DNA from: Chrysoperla carnea
Taxonomy: Eukaryota > Arthropoda > Insecta > Neuroptera > Chrysopidae
Length of the DNA stretch: 64,000 nt
Direction: 5' to 3'
Assembly (NCBI RefSeq): GCF_905475395.1
Contig: NC_058338.1
Span: 92,923,435 to 92,987,434 of the forward strand
Position numbers and translations under genes: made by a program. The notes below the pieces were generated by a model. The model was not told the DNA's origin. It worked only from the letters and a program-made list of their open reading frames with translations, and ran no database searches. Shown one piece after another: positions 11,597-23,184 of this stretch (position 1 is the stretch's first letter; every line of letters begins with the position of its first letter).

Positions 11597-11905
11597 AATA
11601 ATACTAATAATAATGGAGGTTTCACCTCCGTATTTATGAAATACGCTTTATCACAGAGGCCACCCACATCATTATTTGTTAATCTTTATTAATTCCTTTA
11701 CAAACATATTTACAATTACATTTTTGATGTGGGTGCAGTCGGTTACTTCGTTCTTATCCAAGCGACGACAATGTGATCAATCCTGCACTCCCATTAAATC
11801 TCAATTGTTCACACTGCCGCTGCCTGGATTCGAACCCGCAACCTAAGTCTAAATAGTCCAATGTTCTAAGGCTAACGCCTTAGATCGCTCGGCCATTTAG
11901 GCTCA
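11597..11905 (-). mobile_element. tRNA-derived SINE, copy 1
   Basis: A 309-bp element on the minus strand is flanked by perfect 13-bp duplications (ATCATGCTTATTT at 11584-11596 and 11906-11918). Read on its own strand it starts with a tRNA-like head containing an A box (TGGCCGAGCGATCTAAGGCG) and a B box (GGTTCGAATCC), resembling tRNA-Leu/Ser with a long variable arm. A conserved body follows (TGATCACATTGTCGTCGCTT), and then a TTA-repeat tail. The head would supply an internal RNA polymerase III promoter. Copy 2 is at 26227-26475. Confidence 0.9.
11837..11905 (-). promoter_or_regulatory. internal Pol III promoter (A and B boxes) of the SINE
   Basis: Reverse complement carries TGGCCGAGCGATCTAAGG as A box and GGTTGCGGGTTCGAATCC spanning the B box, spaced as in class-I tRNA genes with a long variable loop. 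The acceptor stem does not pair well, so this is a SINE head rather than a functional tRNA gene. Confidence 0.75.
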
Positions 11906-12639
11906 ATCATGCTTATTTGAAAACGCAGCCTTTTCAAAAAAAATTGTAGTGTCTCCTTCGGTCCATTTCCTTGATATTATTTCTTTCGGGAAGGTCCGTT
12001 TAAAAAAAAACTATAAATCTAATACCGGCCTTTATTTCACGAAGTAAGTAATACCCAGTACCCACATGAAGATTAAAATTTAAAATATTTTAATACGAAC
12101 ACCAACAACGTAATCCCATTCTACCATAATTTGAAATAAAGAGTCAAGGGCATAATATAGTATATATGTAGGAATTATAAGTATAACTCGTAAATATGAT
12201 TTATGTTTTACTCGTAGATTTTAGTAAAATAAAATAGCTGAGAAAACTAAGGCAAGAGGAAAGAAAAAAAAAAAAAAATAATTTAAATATGAAATGAATA
12301 TTTAATGAAGAAACATTCTTATTATAAATATTTAATTACCTATATCTTATGAGCAGTTTTACCTGTTGGAATGTTTCCTTACGTCTGACATTTTGACACC
12401 ACCTCCAAAAAGTGTTTATTCCGATAATAGTAGATAATTATTATTTAAATATCTGCATGGGTGGCCCAAGTTCGAGCACAAGTTCCACTTTGATTTAAAC
12501 TCTCAGTGAAAAATATATGGATTCTTCTTTTATACAGAGAAAGTCATATACAAAATACAATTCATATACAAAATACAAGTTCCGTAATACCAATAACGAG
12601 ACAGAGTTTCATCAATTATCATTTTTCACTTATCAATCA

Positions 12640-12960
12640 GATATTTTTATGATTAACGAAGTTTTTCATTTTTTCCTGCCCATTCCCACTTCTTTCCAGC
12701 TCTTACTTCCGATCTGTTGCCGATCCTCTATCTTGATGGCTTCAATCCATCCCCTTTTCCCAGTCACCCTACGCGCGGTGCCTTGATAACATTTACAATG
12801 TTGGAGTCTCTAAACTTTGCATAAACTTCCTCATTTGTCCTTCTTCTCCAAAGTCCACAGTCATCTTCTACACCTGTAAAAATTTGCCTAAAAATTTTTC
12901 TCTTCCAATTGTTAGTGGGCTGTCATATCCACAGATATGCACAGTCAACGGATGAAGAAG
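12640..12960 (-). pseudogene. LINE remnant: C-terminal ORF2 region
   Basis: On the minus strand, across frames, this reads WKRKIFRQIFTGVEDDCG, then LWRRRTNEEVYAKF, then SNIVNVIKAPRVG. After a shift it gives VTGKRGWIEAIKIEDRQQIG. This is the order of motifs typically found after the reverse-transcriptase domain of many insect LINEs (the region with LRxIYG, WRRRxNxELY, IKxxRLxWxGH and GRPxxRW). It is a short decayed remnant unrelated to the LOA-like LINE at 3269. Only the C-terminal part survives. Flanking 11960-12640 and 12960-13415 show nothing else recognisable. Confidence 0.7.
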
Positions 12961-13414
12961 CGTTTGGCTTTTCCAAAGGAAACTTGGAGTAATGAAATGG
13001 TATCATAAAAAAAACAGATATTCGCTATGTAATATAATACATTCCAAGTTGATTTCTTGAGAAAAAATTACTACAATACAACCTTTTTTCCCTAGATCCG
13101 GGGATAGTACATTAGCCAATAATATAACGCGTATTTTTTTTTTATAGATTCACATATTTTAATTAATAAAGAAACATATTTTAAATATCAATGAAACATG
13201 GTTCTGTGGCCAATTTTCACAACTTTTCGCCGCAATTGTAGTCGTATTTTCGCCGCAATAACCCGCAGAATTTTGTCTTTCAAGTGTTCATCTGCCTCTG
13301 GTATATAGGCGTAGATAAGCGGCTTTACATATTCCAAAAGAAAATAATCTACTAAGATTAGATCGCACAATCTTGGGGGTCAATTAACAGACAAACGGAC
13401 AACAGGAAATAGTT

Positions 13415-13530
13415 TAATCAAGTGATTTTATGAACATTTATGCCAAACTTTTGTGCGTATCGTCAATATTTTTAAGCGTTACAAACTTGCGACTAGAATT
13501 AGAGTACCTTGATATGTATTACAAGTGAAA
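13415..13530 (-). repeat. fragment of repeat family A
   Basis: Minus-strand match to one end of family A: the segments TATGAACA, GTCAATATTTTTAAGCGTTA and ACCTTGATATGTATT correspond to the start of full copies such as 43707-44212. Truncated. Confidence 0.5.
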
Positions 13531-13539
13531 TTTACAAAA

Positions 13540-13850
13540 TTTAAAAAACCCCCGAGAAATTTTTCGAGTACGGAACTCTAAAGTCGTACTTACTTGAATT
13601 GTATCTAAGAACACTCTCCATTAAATTGCCTTTTTCCTTAGAGCCTTCTTCAAACTGAACCGGTTTTGAGGATCATCGCCTATTTTTCAGTTGTTCCTGG
13701 TACGAAACCCTAAACTCGCACTTGAATTAACATTCAAGCGAAATAAAAGAAATCCAAATCGGTTCATTCGTTTAGGCGCTACGATGCCACAGATAGACAC
13801 ACATAGCGTTCAATCTTATAACACCCCTTTTTTTGATTCGGGAATTAAAA
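13540..13850 (-). repeat. repeat family H (138-bp units)
   Basis: Reverse complement matches 53510-53775. Two diverged units contain GGTTCCGTAT/GAGTTCCGTA-type segments, an AAATCGGTTCA-type segment and GAAGGCTTTAAG-type pieces. The outer part reads GCCACAGATAGACACACATA and AACACCCC, a common non-coding insect repeat signature. No open frame. Confidence 0.55.
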
Positions 13851-13922
13851 ATAAAAAAATTTAATAATTTGCGTTGACCTAGGGTGAGCCTATTTATTAT
13901 GAAAAGAAAAAGCAAACTAAAA

Positions 13923-14610
13923 CATCCATGAGAAAACCATAAAAGTCTAAATTTATATTAAGTATGCACGACTAGAGGACGAATAACTCAATATCACGCC
14001 AACCGATTTCGATGATTCTTTTTTTAGTGACAAATTAGTTAGTGTACTTCAGATTCACTAAAAATCACAAAATAAAAAAAAATTTCACAAAAAGAAAACC
14101 GACTTCAAAAGAAAAATTTTTCCAAAACAAATTAATAAGCACTAAAAAGTAAAAAAATAACGATAATATAATGTAGTTAAAATTATTGTTATTTTTGGAG
14201 GCTGACACCGACTCCAAAAATAACAATAATACTGTTTAGTGCATATTAATTTGTTTCAGAAAAGTTTCTCTTTTGAAGTCGGTTTTCTTTTTGTTAAAAG
14301 TTTTTTTTTTATTTTGTGATTTTTATTGAATCTGAACTACCTACACTAACTAATTTGTCACTAAAAAAAGAATCATCGAAATCGGTTGGCGTGATATTGA
14401 GTTATTCGTCCTCTAGTCGTGCAATCTTAATATAAATTTAAGACTTCTATGGTTTTCTCATAGATGCCGTTGTCAGAACTGGGCCAAAATGAAATGGGGC
14501 CACATGGGAAGCACCAGCTTTAAAATAGATAAAGAATCTGAGGTAACAAACATTAAAAAAAGTACAGTCGAATTGAAAACCTCTTCTTTTTTTTTGAAGT
14601 CGGTTAAAAA
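13923..14610. mobile_element. large fold-back element with ~255-bp inverted arms, copy 1
   Basis: The left arm (13923-14190) is the near-complete reverse complement of the right arm (14213-14466), with a spacer of about 22 bases around GGCTGACACCGACTCC. The arms include ACCGACTTCAAAAG / CTTTTGAAGTCGGT. The right side continues with a tail (14467-14610) ending GAAGTCGGTTAAAAA, a motif common to an abundant class of insect MITE-like repeats. Non-coding. A related copy is at 62366-62961. A transcript would fold into a long hairpin. Confidence 0.85.
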
Positions 14611-15204
14611 GCAACTATCTGCTATAACACCCGTTAGACATAATAGATTCTTTTAGAACAAATTCGAACTTGATCCCTTCTTTACATTTAAATCTTTGGT
14701 CGAATAGTCGTATTTTTAGAACAAAGTTTTCTACGATTGTTATATCTATATGTTATATATATAGAAACAAATTTTATTTTAAAGTGGCTTGACTTTTAGG
14801 AAAAATCAATAACGAATAAACGAAAAATATGTAAACGAAAAACCTTGAAAAGAAAGAATAGAAATATATCTATAAAATATCCGCGCACTTTGTAAAAACA
14901 TATCAAAATTATATTGGTTAGTATATCACTATATGCTATATAGATATACGAACGGAACATATGTTATAAATTTTTTATGAACCTTATTCGATATTACCTC
15001 ATTCTAACAGATGTGAAGTGAATTTAGAATATGGAAAAAAAAAAACCGAACAAAAAAATCTTGTCTCATTTATTTCATCAATTTCATAAAATATGTATAC
15101 GTCGTAAGCTGTTATTATAATTCGTCCTAGTTGTACTATCTAAGTTTTTTCCATGAATTTTCCCATTCCTCTTTTCTTTAGATGGTATAGTCATACATTC
15201 GTAG

Positions 15205-15810
15205 CTTTAGCTCAGACCCTCAATCGCCAAAAAACATTTTTAGAGTACACACTTTAACCATGGGGGTGGGTTCCTAATGTTATCAAACAAGTTGCACAAA
15301 AATTTGCCCGGGAAGGATCTTTTATGGTGGATTTTTTGGGATAACTATTCACTTTTGCTGATAACATTAAATGGGAAAGTTGAAGATAATTCAAAAATAT
15401 TGACCCTCTATTGAAGTTTTGAAATGGACAAATTTCTTTCTGGGAAACGGCAGGTGTGGGGGAATAATAATAGTATGAAAAGGTAGTATTTTTTATGTAC
15501 TATTATGCTTTTTTTTTCGAATTTGTAAAAATAATAGAAACGGATCTATAACTGTTTGTTTTTTAAAATTGATGGACCGCCGCCGACAGTCGAGGAGCTT
15601 AGCGACCAAAATCACCCCCACCTCTCGTCGAAATATGGCTAAATATCTACAAAATATCAAAAAATCAAATTGTGTTATTAACTTGCCTGGCAAATATTGC
15701 AGAATTCGTTCAAAGGATCGTTCCGGGATAAATTTTTGTGCCTGCCCCCATGGTCACAAAGTGGCTATCTCAAAAAAGTTTCTTGGCCGATTGAGGGTCT
15801 GAGCTACTTT
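15205..15810. mobile_element. fold-back element, ~606 bp
   Basis: Sequence near 15212 (AGCTCAGACCCTCAATCG) reappears inverted at about 15785-15805. The inverted pairing continues inward through ACCATGGGGG and GCACAAAAATTT...CCCGG. The middle (15300-15700) is unpaired AT-rich sequence. Open frames of 66-93 codons across it (15493-15978) have no recognisable domain and follow the inverted repeat, so I do not call genes. 14611-15204 shows nothing. Confidence 0.65.
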
Positions 15811-16074
15811 TCACAGCACTATATTGACTACTTCTGCAATGTTAGTGACGATCTTCACGTAATCTTCGATAGAAATTCTGTAAATCTTTTTCCCAATTTT
15901 GATAATATCAACTGTAGTGAAATCTTACACGTTTCTATTACAGGCATTATCTATTCTAAGCGTCCAATAATAGATTAAATTGATATTTATAACTACTGAA
16001 ATGAATGAGATTTCTTTTTCCCACATACATTGCTTAGCCATATTTGAATATCTATAAAGAATCTGATATATATT

Positions 16075-16270
16075 ACAATCGTGAAAGTTTGGATGGATGG
16101 ATGCATGGATGTTTGTTCCTCAATTACGCGAGAACAGCTGAACGGATTTGGATGAAATTGACACAGAGATAGATCATAGTCTGGAATAGCAAACAGGCGG
16201 AATAGATTTACTTTAATTTTTCATAGAGCAAAGGATGGCATGATTTTTTTGCATAGGTAGTGGTAGATCA
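16075..16270 (+). repeat. interspersed repeat with GTGAAAG / GGATGGATGG motif
   Basis: The start (ATATATTACAATCGTGAAAG), the GGATGGATGGATGCATGG run and CAGCTGAACGGATTTGGATG follow the pattern of a widespread insect non-autonomous repeat that opens with a TATATATTA...GAAAG motif. No end signature was found, so class is open (Helitron-like by its start). Confidence 0.45.
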
Positions 16271-16374
16271 GATCAGAAAATGATATCAAAACTGCATGTA
16301 AATCTTATATTCAATTCAGACTTGATCAGAATTCTTCAAAGTTTTTTGATTCCAGAATCACATTTGAATGAATG

Positions 16375-16394
16375 TGATATGATATGATATGATA
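16375..16394. repeat. (TGATA)4 microsatellite
   Basis: Four perfect TGATA units, followed by TATAAG. The stretch 16400-17100 otherwise shows nothing. Confidence 0.8.
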
Positions 16395-17100
16395 TATAAG
16401 TAATATAGTAATCTGATCTGTTGTAAAACTGTTCAAGGTATAAATAAAACATTAAAACGTTAGTTTAGTTTTAGTAAGTTAGTTATAGTCAATAAAATTC
16501 AAGGTTGTTATGCCATAAAATTGAGGTCAATAAATGAAGCGCTTTAATTTAATCATTATCCTCTCTTATATTATCATCATCACTGATAACAACAATATAT
16601 TTCATGTTTTGTTTCAACCAATATATCTCTCTCATGGCTCTGGAGATGCATGGAAAAAATATAGCTACTTGTCAAAGTTTTCATACTATCTGCTATTGGA
16701 TCTTGTAGTCCCAATCAGAGGATAAATATATTCCTGTAAAATTGAATCAACCCCGGTGAGTAAAACTCTTTTTACATCGCAAAACAAGGACATATATCGG
16801 AGGACCAATTAGACACTTATTATCTTTCGCCAACCTACTTTAGAAATTGGATACAAAATGGTAGATTGGTCCATCACTTCCTAATAGTATCGCAGGCTTT
16901 CATATCATGATTTTACCTCTCTCCCCACATTCGAATCATCGGTCATAATCGAATCTAGAATTGATTTAAAACGGCAGATAGGACTACATGGGCGTACAAC
17001 AAAATTCACTCATTTCTACTGAATTCAAATTTTCATTTTCATTGATCAAATCGCATTTCAGGAACAATAGGACTAATTTTAAAAAAAATCATTTTCGCGT

Positions 17101-17593
17101 TTTTATACCATGCATGTATGTAATATGCAAGATATTCTCAGTTTAGTCCCAAATTTGTACCGCTTAAAAATATTGATGCTATGAACAAAATTTTGGTATA
17201 GGTGTTTATAAAACGTCTGTCCATCTGTCTGTCAACACGATAACTCAAAAACGAAAAAAGACATCAAGCTGAAATTTTTACAGCATACTCAGGACGTAAA
17301 AAGTGAGATCGAGTTCGCAGGACCCATCTTGTAAACCGTTAAAGATAGAACAAAAGTTTAAATGTAAAAAATATTCCTTATAAAAAAAACAACCAACTTT
17401 TGTTTCAAATATTTTTTCGTAAACATCACTGTTTACCCGTGAGGGCGCAAATTAGGCGTAAATTGTATAGTATGTATTATATGGGAATCAGTTATGTATG
17501 TGTGACATGTATGTATGTGTAATGTGATAGAGTAATAAACACTGTCTATGCATGGTTTTCAACAATTAATTCAGTCAATTGTTTGTTTTCACT
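17101..17593 (+). repeat. repeat family A, near-complete copy
   Basis: Family A begins with ATACCATG near the left end (TTTTATACCATGCATGTATG here). It continues with AGTTTAGTCCCAA, TTGATGCTATGAAC, GTCTGTCAACACGATAACTC and GTGAGGGCGCAAATTAGGCG. It ends in CAATTAATTCAGTCAATTG followed by TTTGTTTTCACTT. No open frame. It could be a non-autonomous DNA transposon or Helitron relative; the ends do not match a class I can name. Confidence 0.75.
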
Positions 17594-17794
17594 TATTTCT
17601 CCTATTTTCTTGACTTGAATGATTTGTCCAAATATTAATTAATGATGCTAGCCTATTTCTTATACGTTGTCTAGCCATTTTTATTGATTGATTATATAAA
17701 AAAAAACGCTTTATCTTTCATATATACTCAAAAACAACTGTAAACATAAGTTCACAACCTAAAAACTAGTATGAAAGTATCAATAGATGTAATG

Positions 17795-17842
17795 ATAGAA
17801 TTGAGCTTTGCAGTATAATTATACTGCAAAGCTCAATTCTAT
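17795..17842. repeat. perfect 48-bp palindrome
   Basis: Two exact 24-base inverted arms meet with no spacer at 17818/17819 (each outer end ATAGAATTGAG). This is unusually long for chance. Its neighbours are an AT-rich region with no gene; 17843-19695 shows nothing I can name. Confidence 0.95.
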
Positions 17843-19699
17843 TATTTTTTTTTAAAACAGTCGGTTCGTCCATCACTTTAATTGGAATACATGACTATCG
17901 AAGGTCGTTTTGCATAAGATAATGGAGGAATATTTGTAAATAAATGTAAATAAATGTAATCTTCCTCAAAAAATTATAAGGATTGCTTTATCAAAATTCT
18001 AAAGAAACATCAATAATAATCAATTAAGCAAAATGTACCATCTCTAAATCTGTCACATTTGTAACAAAAGCGTATAAATTCGATTTTCCCTTTTTAGCAA
18101 TTTTAGAAAAATGGTCCTCAAAAATTCTTATAAATAATATTCTATATATTTCATGTAAATTTCCTCATAGTTATCTCACATTGATTTTACACGTGCATCG
18201 CCTGGACTATAATATCTACAACAATGTTTTATCTTAACTAGTTAACTAAGTCAAATATTTCCTCACACAACTATTAATTTAAGCCTTTATTTATATCGAT
18301 ATTTCTAGAAAAAGAAATTCCTCACGTAAGAATCGCGAAGCCCTTAGCGTGGATCTAAAAATATTTTTGGAGGCGAAGAACCTTTTATAAACATTTTTGA
18401 GGAAGTTTATACTCATTTTATACTATATTTCTTACCATTACTTTTAAGTATGTTTTGTTTCCTCTTGGATATTTTACCCTTCGTATACTCTTTTAGCCAA
18501 TATTTCAGAAACTATTTTAGTAGTTGGGTCATGATTACTCGGGACTCCAGTTATTGCTTTGGGGATATAGCTTTTTGTTTGCGAGTTTAGGCGATAACAC
18601 AGAAATTACGCACCCATTCGTCAAAGTTACCCGATTATTGTATTTTTTGGGTCAAAATTACTCAGAAAATGATTATTATCCCAATGGTAAACAAAAAAAT
18701 ACCAAAATTTGATGCATTTTACGATTTCGTTAGTAGTTCTATATTTATAAATGAATATATATTTTTGATATATCGCATAAAATCCTGGTCGAAAAGCAGT
18801 TATTTCCGAACGATTCTGGAGATATCTTGAAAAATACTCTTCTAATTGCCAAATGAGTTGGCTTTTTATGTTTTTTGGCTTTCTAAAATATTTACAATTG
18901 AAATTTTTTTAAATCCGATAGAGAGATTTATAAGAAAGATTCCCACCAAATTTCAAAGAAATCAGTCGAGTAGAGCTTGAGATGTAGTTTTAAGAAAACC
19001 GAGTTTAAAGTTTAAGAGACAATTCTGCTAGAGTAATTTGGATAATAATATTACTTACTTTGGATTAATCGACGATCCCAGAATTATACATTGGACCTTC
19101 TTCTACTTCATATGCAATGTCATGCAAAGTTATTTCTGCTAACTGAGCTGTTTTGCCTCCTTTTGAACCAGTAGAAGGTCGCAGTACAAAGCAATCAATT
19201 CATACTTCGTCATCAGAAAAATCCGCTGTATCTCCGAAAATAATTCGAATTTTGAAAAATCTGTTTAAGGACATATTCTTAAGTGTCTAACCTTTAAAAT
19301 ATGATATGATAAATCTAACCTCCTTAAAAAAAAATCGAAAAATTACAAAAAATTTGTGTGTGTTGGAAATTTGATAAAACTGTAAAATTATTTTTAGTTT
19401 GGTCAAGTCAAAACCTTGGTCCATTAAAATATTATTGCGATTTATACACCACAAGCTGATTTCAATATAAATACATACACATATTTATCTATCAAACATA
19501 TATGAATGAGTCATTATGTTGTAGGAACAATGGTAACAAATTTGCCTCATTGCACTTAATTTGCTATTTCCTTTTCTAACTTAAAATCGGCTACTATTCG
19601 TTCTGTGTGTGTTCGTACATTTGTTCGTAGAGGGAATGTGTAGATATGTTTTTTTTTAGTGGAGTCGTTCATTGTAGATGCTACCAGTTTAACATTTAA

Positions 19700-20253
19700 G
19701 GTAGTACGAGCGCCAAAGCAAGTTTAGACTTGTGGTTGATATTATTTGTACCTTTAGACGAAAAATAAGAACAAAATTTTCCGAAATCTGCCTTGGAAAT
19801 ATTGAAAGCTAAATAATTAAACAAAATTTTCAATTTTCGATATTTTGAAAACTACTCCAGTTATCGAAAAATTTTATTCTTACTTTTTGTTTTATATTGT
19901 CAAGTTAAAGCATAATTTACTATCAAAAATGAAAATATATATTTTTTTAAATATGTTTTCCCATTACCCTGCTCATACATCCTTAACTAGTCGGGCACAT
20001 AGGTTTTTTTTTCAATAATTTATTAAAGTTTTTAAACTTTAATTTAAAAAGTGTTTTTTTTTTTCAAACATATCATCCATCTACCGTTTTCCCATAAGAC
20101 CACTTAAATATGCCTTTTGAAGTCATTTATTTACTTATATAATTGGGCAACACCCTTCCCCCTAAAATTTTCAGAATTGATTTACACTTAGTCCTACTTC
20201 ATATAAAAAAAATCAAGAGTTTTACTCAAAATTGCCTTGGCGCTCGTACATCC
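19700..20253 (+). mobile_element. TTAA-flanked inverted-repeat element (family E), complete copy
   Basis: A 554-bp element lies between TTAA (19696-19699) and TTAA (20254-20257). The left end is GGTAGTACGAGCGCCAAAGC and the right end, inverted, GGATGTACGAGCGCCAAGGC. An internal inverted copy of the terminal motif (TCATACATCCTTAA) lies near 19970. The middle has the order seen in copies at 1771 and 58405. Non-coding; target and end structure fit a piggyBac-type non-autonomous element. Confidence 0.8.
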
Positions 20254-20460
20254 TTAAATTAAAAACCGTCTTTATTTGAGTAGAATCTATTTATGATAGA
20301 TAAATGATAGATTATTATTAGAAACATTAAATAATAGCAAGTTATTAATCAATAAAAAAACAATTGTTTTACTTAATTTTCCTTTGATATCATTTTAAAA
20401 TTTAGAGCGGGCGCTGAATGGAGCTGAGTTTGCAAAAAATGAGGACTGCATTTTGTCATT

Positions 20461-20930
20461 AGGGTACTTTCGGTAGTGAAAAATAAATTATGAAATTTGA
20501 TAAAAATTAAAATTTGTGACGAAAAATACGTTTAAATGTTCTTATTTTGAGAAAGCATATTATTGTTTTATTATATTAAAATTAAAAGTCGTAATTTTTA
20601 AACTGTATATCAAGTGATCTAATAACGAGCCGCCATGATGTGACATCATATAGGCAAAAATAATATGCATCAATTACTAAATCGTTGATGGCTTTCATAG
20701 TAATTGTAGGTTATGTTGACTTTATTTTTACATATAATAATTACATACACGACTGTTGTTTTTACCAATATTGGCTTACAGAGTTTTGAACAGAATAAAA
20801 AAGGTTTGAAATTTAATTTAATTTAATGAAAAGAAAGCGAGTTTATTTTGCCGAAATATATTTTTTTGTGGTTTTTTATTTGGGAAATCAACATTTTGAA
20901 GTACTTTTTCAAACATAATAGAAAACTCTA
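20461..20930 (-). repeat. repeat family B, copy 1
   Basis: Reverse-complement relative of 30163-30795 and 33251-33775. The copy begins AGGGTACTTTCGG. It contains ATCATATAGGCAAAAATAATATGCAT and TACACGACTGTTGTTTTTACC, and ends near AAAACTCTATTC. The short AGGGTA inverted ends suggest a MITE, but no clear target duplication was seen. Confidence 0.65.
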
Positions 20931-21005
20931 TTCATATTTGTTCAGAAAAGCTTGTAGATTAATATTCTGGATGTTGCCGGAAACCCTACTGATCTAACTT
21001 ATATC

Positions 21006-21062
21006 CCAAGTAAATAAGTTAGATTGTATATCCCAAGTAAAATTGTTTATCCCAAGTAAAAG
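21006..21062 (+). repeat. three short TATCCCAAGTAAA repeats
   Basis: TATCCCAAGTAAA appears three times with 8-25 bases between starts differing. The rest of 20931-23184 is AT-rich with no gene; 22130-22220 contains a weak piece of the TTAA family. Confidence 0.6.
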
Positions 21063-23184
21063 CTGCTCTATGTTTTTTGGGTCATTAAACGTTAAAAAGG
21101 CTTTTGTGATTTTTTTCTTAAGTTCTCCGTTTTCGAGATATTAACAGTTTAATGTTTGAAAAAAATCCAAAAGACTCTTTTTAAAAAAAAAATGTTTGAA
21201 CATTTTTCAATTAAGTTCGCAAGTGTAATTACCGGTTTCTTCATCCCGATGCTCATTCCAGACACACGATACTACACCATACACGTATCTACAGTACCAA
21301 CAAAATAAACCTAAAATCCCCCATTCTTGGAAATAGTCGATTATAATTATAATTATCATTACTGTACCTTCGTGGCTGTAACTTTGAAGTAACTATTCAT
21401 TTCTGCTTTCAGAAAAAATTGGTCAAACCACTAGTTTTTATAGTAAAAAACAACAAATTTTTGAATTTTCCCCCTTCCCCTCTCTAGCCCTCTAGTAGTA
21501 TATAATGGGACTAGGAATGTGTATAGACAGGTCAATACCTATGTATTTTTATTGTGGTGCATTTATTTCTAGTTTATGTGCAGAATTATTCGAAAATCGA
21601 TAGCTTAAATTTCCCCTGACAAAAAAAAAATACGAAAAAATGATTTTAAACGAAAGTTTGTTTGAAAACATGAGTCATTTGTTTACATATTAGTATCACT
21701 TGTCGACGTTTTCATGACGCCATGGGCGATCTAGCGAGTCGAAACAAGTAAAAAACCTACTACAACAAGCAACATATGAATATTTTACCAGAAAAATTAG
21801 GAACGGATTTAATAATCTTAGTGAATCATATATTACAGAAGAGACAACAAATTAGATAATTTTTTTATAAATATGGATATCAATGTCACAAAGTGATGAT
21901 ATTATTTTAATGTACTAAATATTTTTAAGTAAAATATCCGGTGTTTTGAAGGTTACGCATCCGATTCCCAAATATTTAATAAATTACGAACGCAGATATG
22001 ACTTTTTATTAAGTGCAAAATTTAATATAATTAATAATAAAACCAAAATTCCATTGAAGACGTTCCCAAAAAAATGAGTGTTTAAAAATATTTGTGACTT
22101 ATGTTTCAAATTTTGAGGGTTGATTATGTTAAAAATTGGGAAAATTAGACGAAAATTAAGAGTAAAACTATTTTTCGATATATACCATAGTTTTTGAAAT
22201 ATTGATGTCCAAAGATTTAGAGAAAATCGCTTATAAGAAGAAATAACACAGGAATGCCATTCATTTGATTATTTTAATTTTCTTTATAGGAAAATATTAG
22301 TTTTCCAAAATAATTTTAACAAAATTAGCCTTGATATATAAAAAAATGTAGCGTAACGTAATCAAATTTGTGTAATAAAAAATGAACTGTCTATACTCAA
22401 ATACTTATATGAATTTTTATTGTTAAGCTTTTTTACTACATACAAATACAATACTTTTATTTTAATATTATTCTGATAGATGATAAAACTTGACTGTAGT
22501 TAACTTGAAGAGTCTTTATTGTAATCTCACGGTATTGCACACTGTGCGCTGTTTATATAGTTTGTAATCAATTGTTACCGTACAGTCTAGCAAATTCTAG
22601 AACTGTCACGTATGTTCTATTGCATATATTTTACTTGAATATATTTTCTATCTCTGTTTAAGTAATATAAAAAGATACTGTTTATTTCTTTTTAGAATTG
22701 TCTAGAATTCTAGATAATGTTATTTTGTTTTAAAATTACATTTGTTTTGAAGATAGTTACCGTAAAGTACTATATGTGTGTGAACCGTGTATATCGTCGG
22801 ATTGTTTATAACGTCGCATTATTTATATTTTTGGGTTAATTATTAACACCACAAAAGCATACCTTTAAAAACATTTCAATATAGGATTTAAAAACACAAA
22901 CTTTAACAGATCAAATCTATAAATTTAACACAGATCAAATTTATAAATTTAAGGGGTATTTTAAAATTTACCTGCGTATAAAGGGCATTAATGAGAATGC
23001 ATAGGTATAAATAATTTGAAGATGATATTAATAATACGTGATTTTTGGGACACGTCCTTAAGACGGCTGGAGTCTTACAGTTTTAAAAGAATCGAGAATG
23101 ATTTAATTTAAAATGTTTAATTTTTGGTAAGATAAAAAGTTTCATCTTCGATTTTCAAGATAATCAAACGGAGGTATTTACTAC

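Larger units (their letters stand above)
11440..11960 (+). repeat. repeat family G, copy 2, split by a SINE
   Basis: Family G sequence (GGTGGTATACAAGGTCATCG ... CGATAACTCAAATATGACG) runs to 11596 and resumes at 11919 with GAAAACGCAGCCTTTTC, in the same order as the other copies. The SINE at 11597-11905 interrupts it. This dates the SINE as younger than this repeat. Confidence 0.7.

Noticed and set aside
15569..15978. Overlapping 77- and 93-codon frames
   Set aside because: They lie across the right arm of a fold-back element and show no conserved motif.
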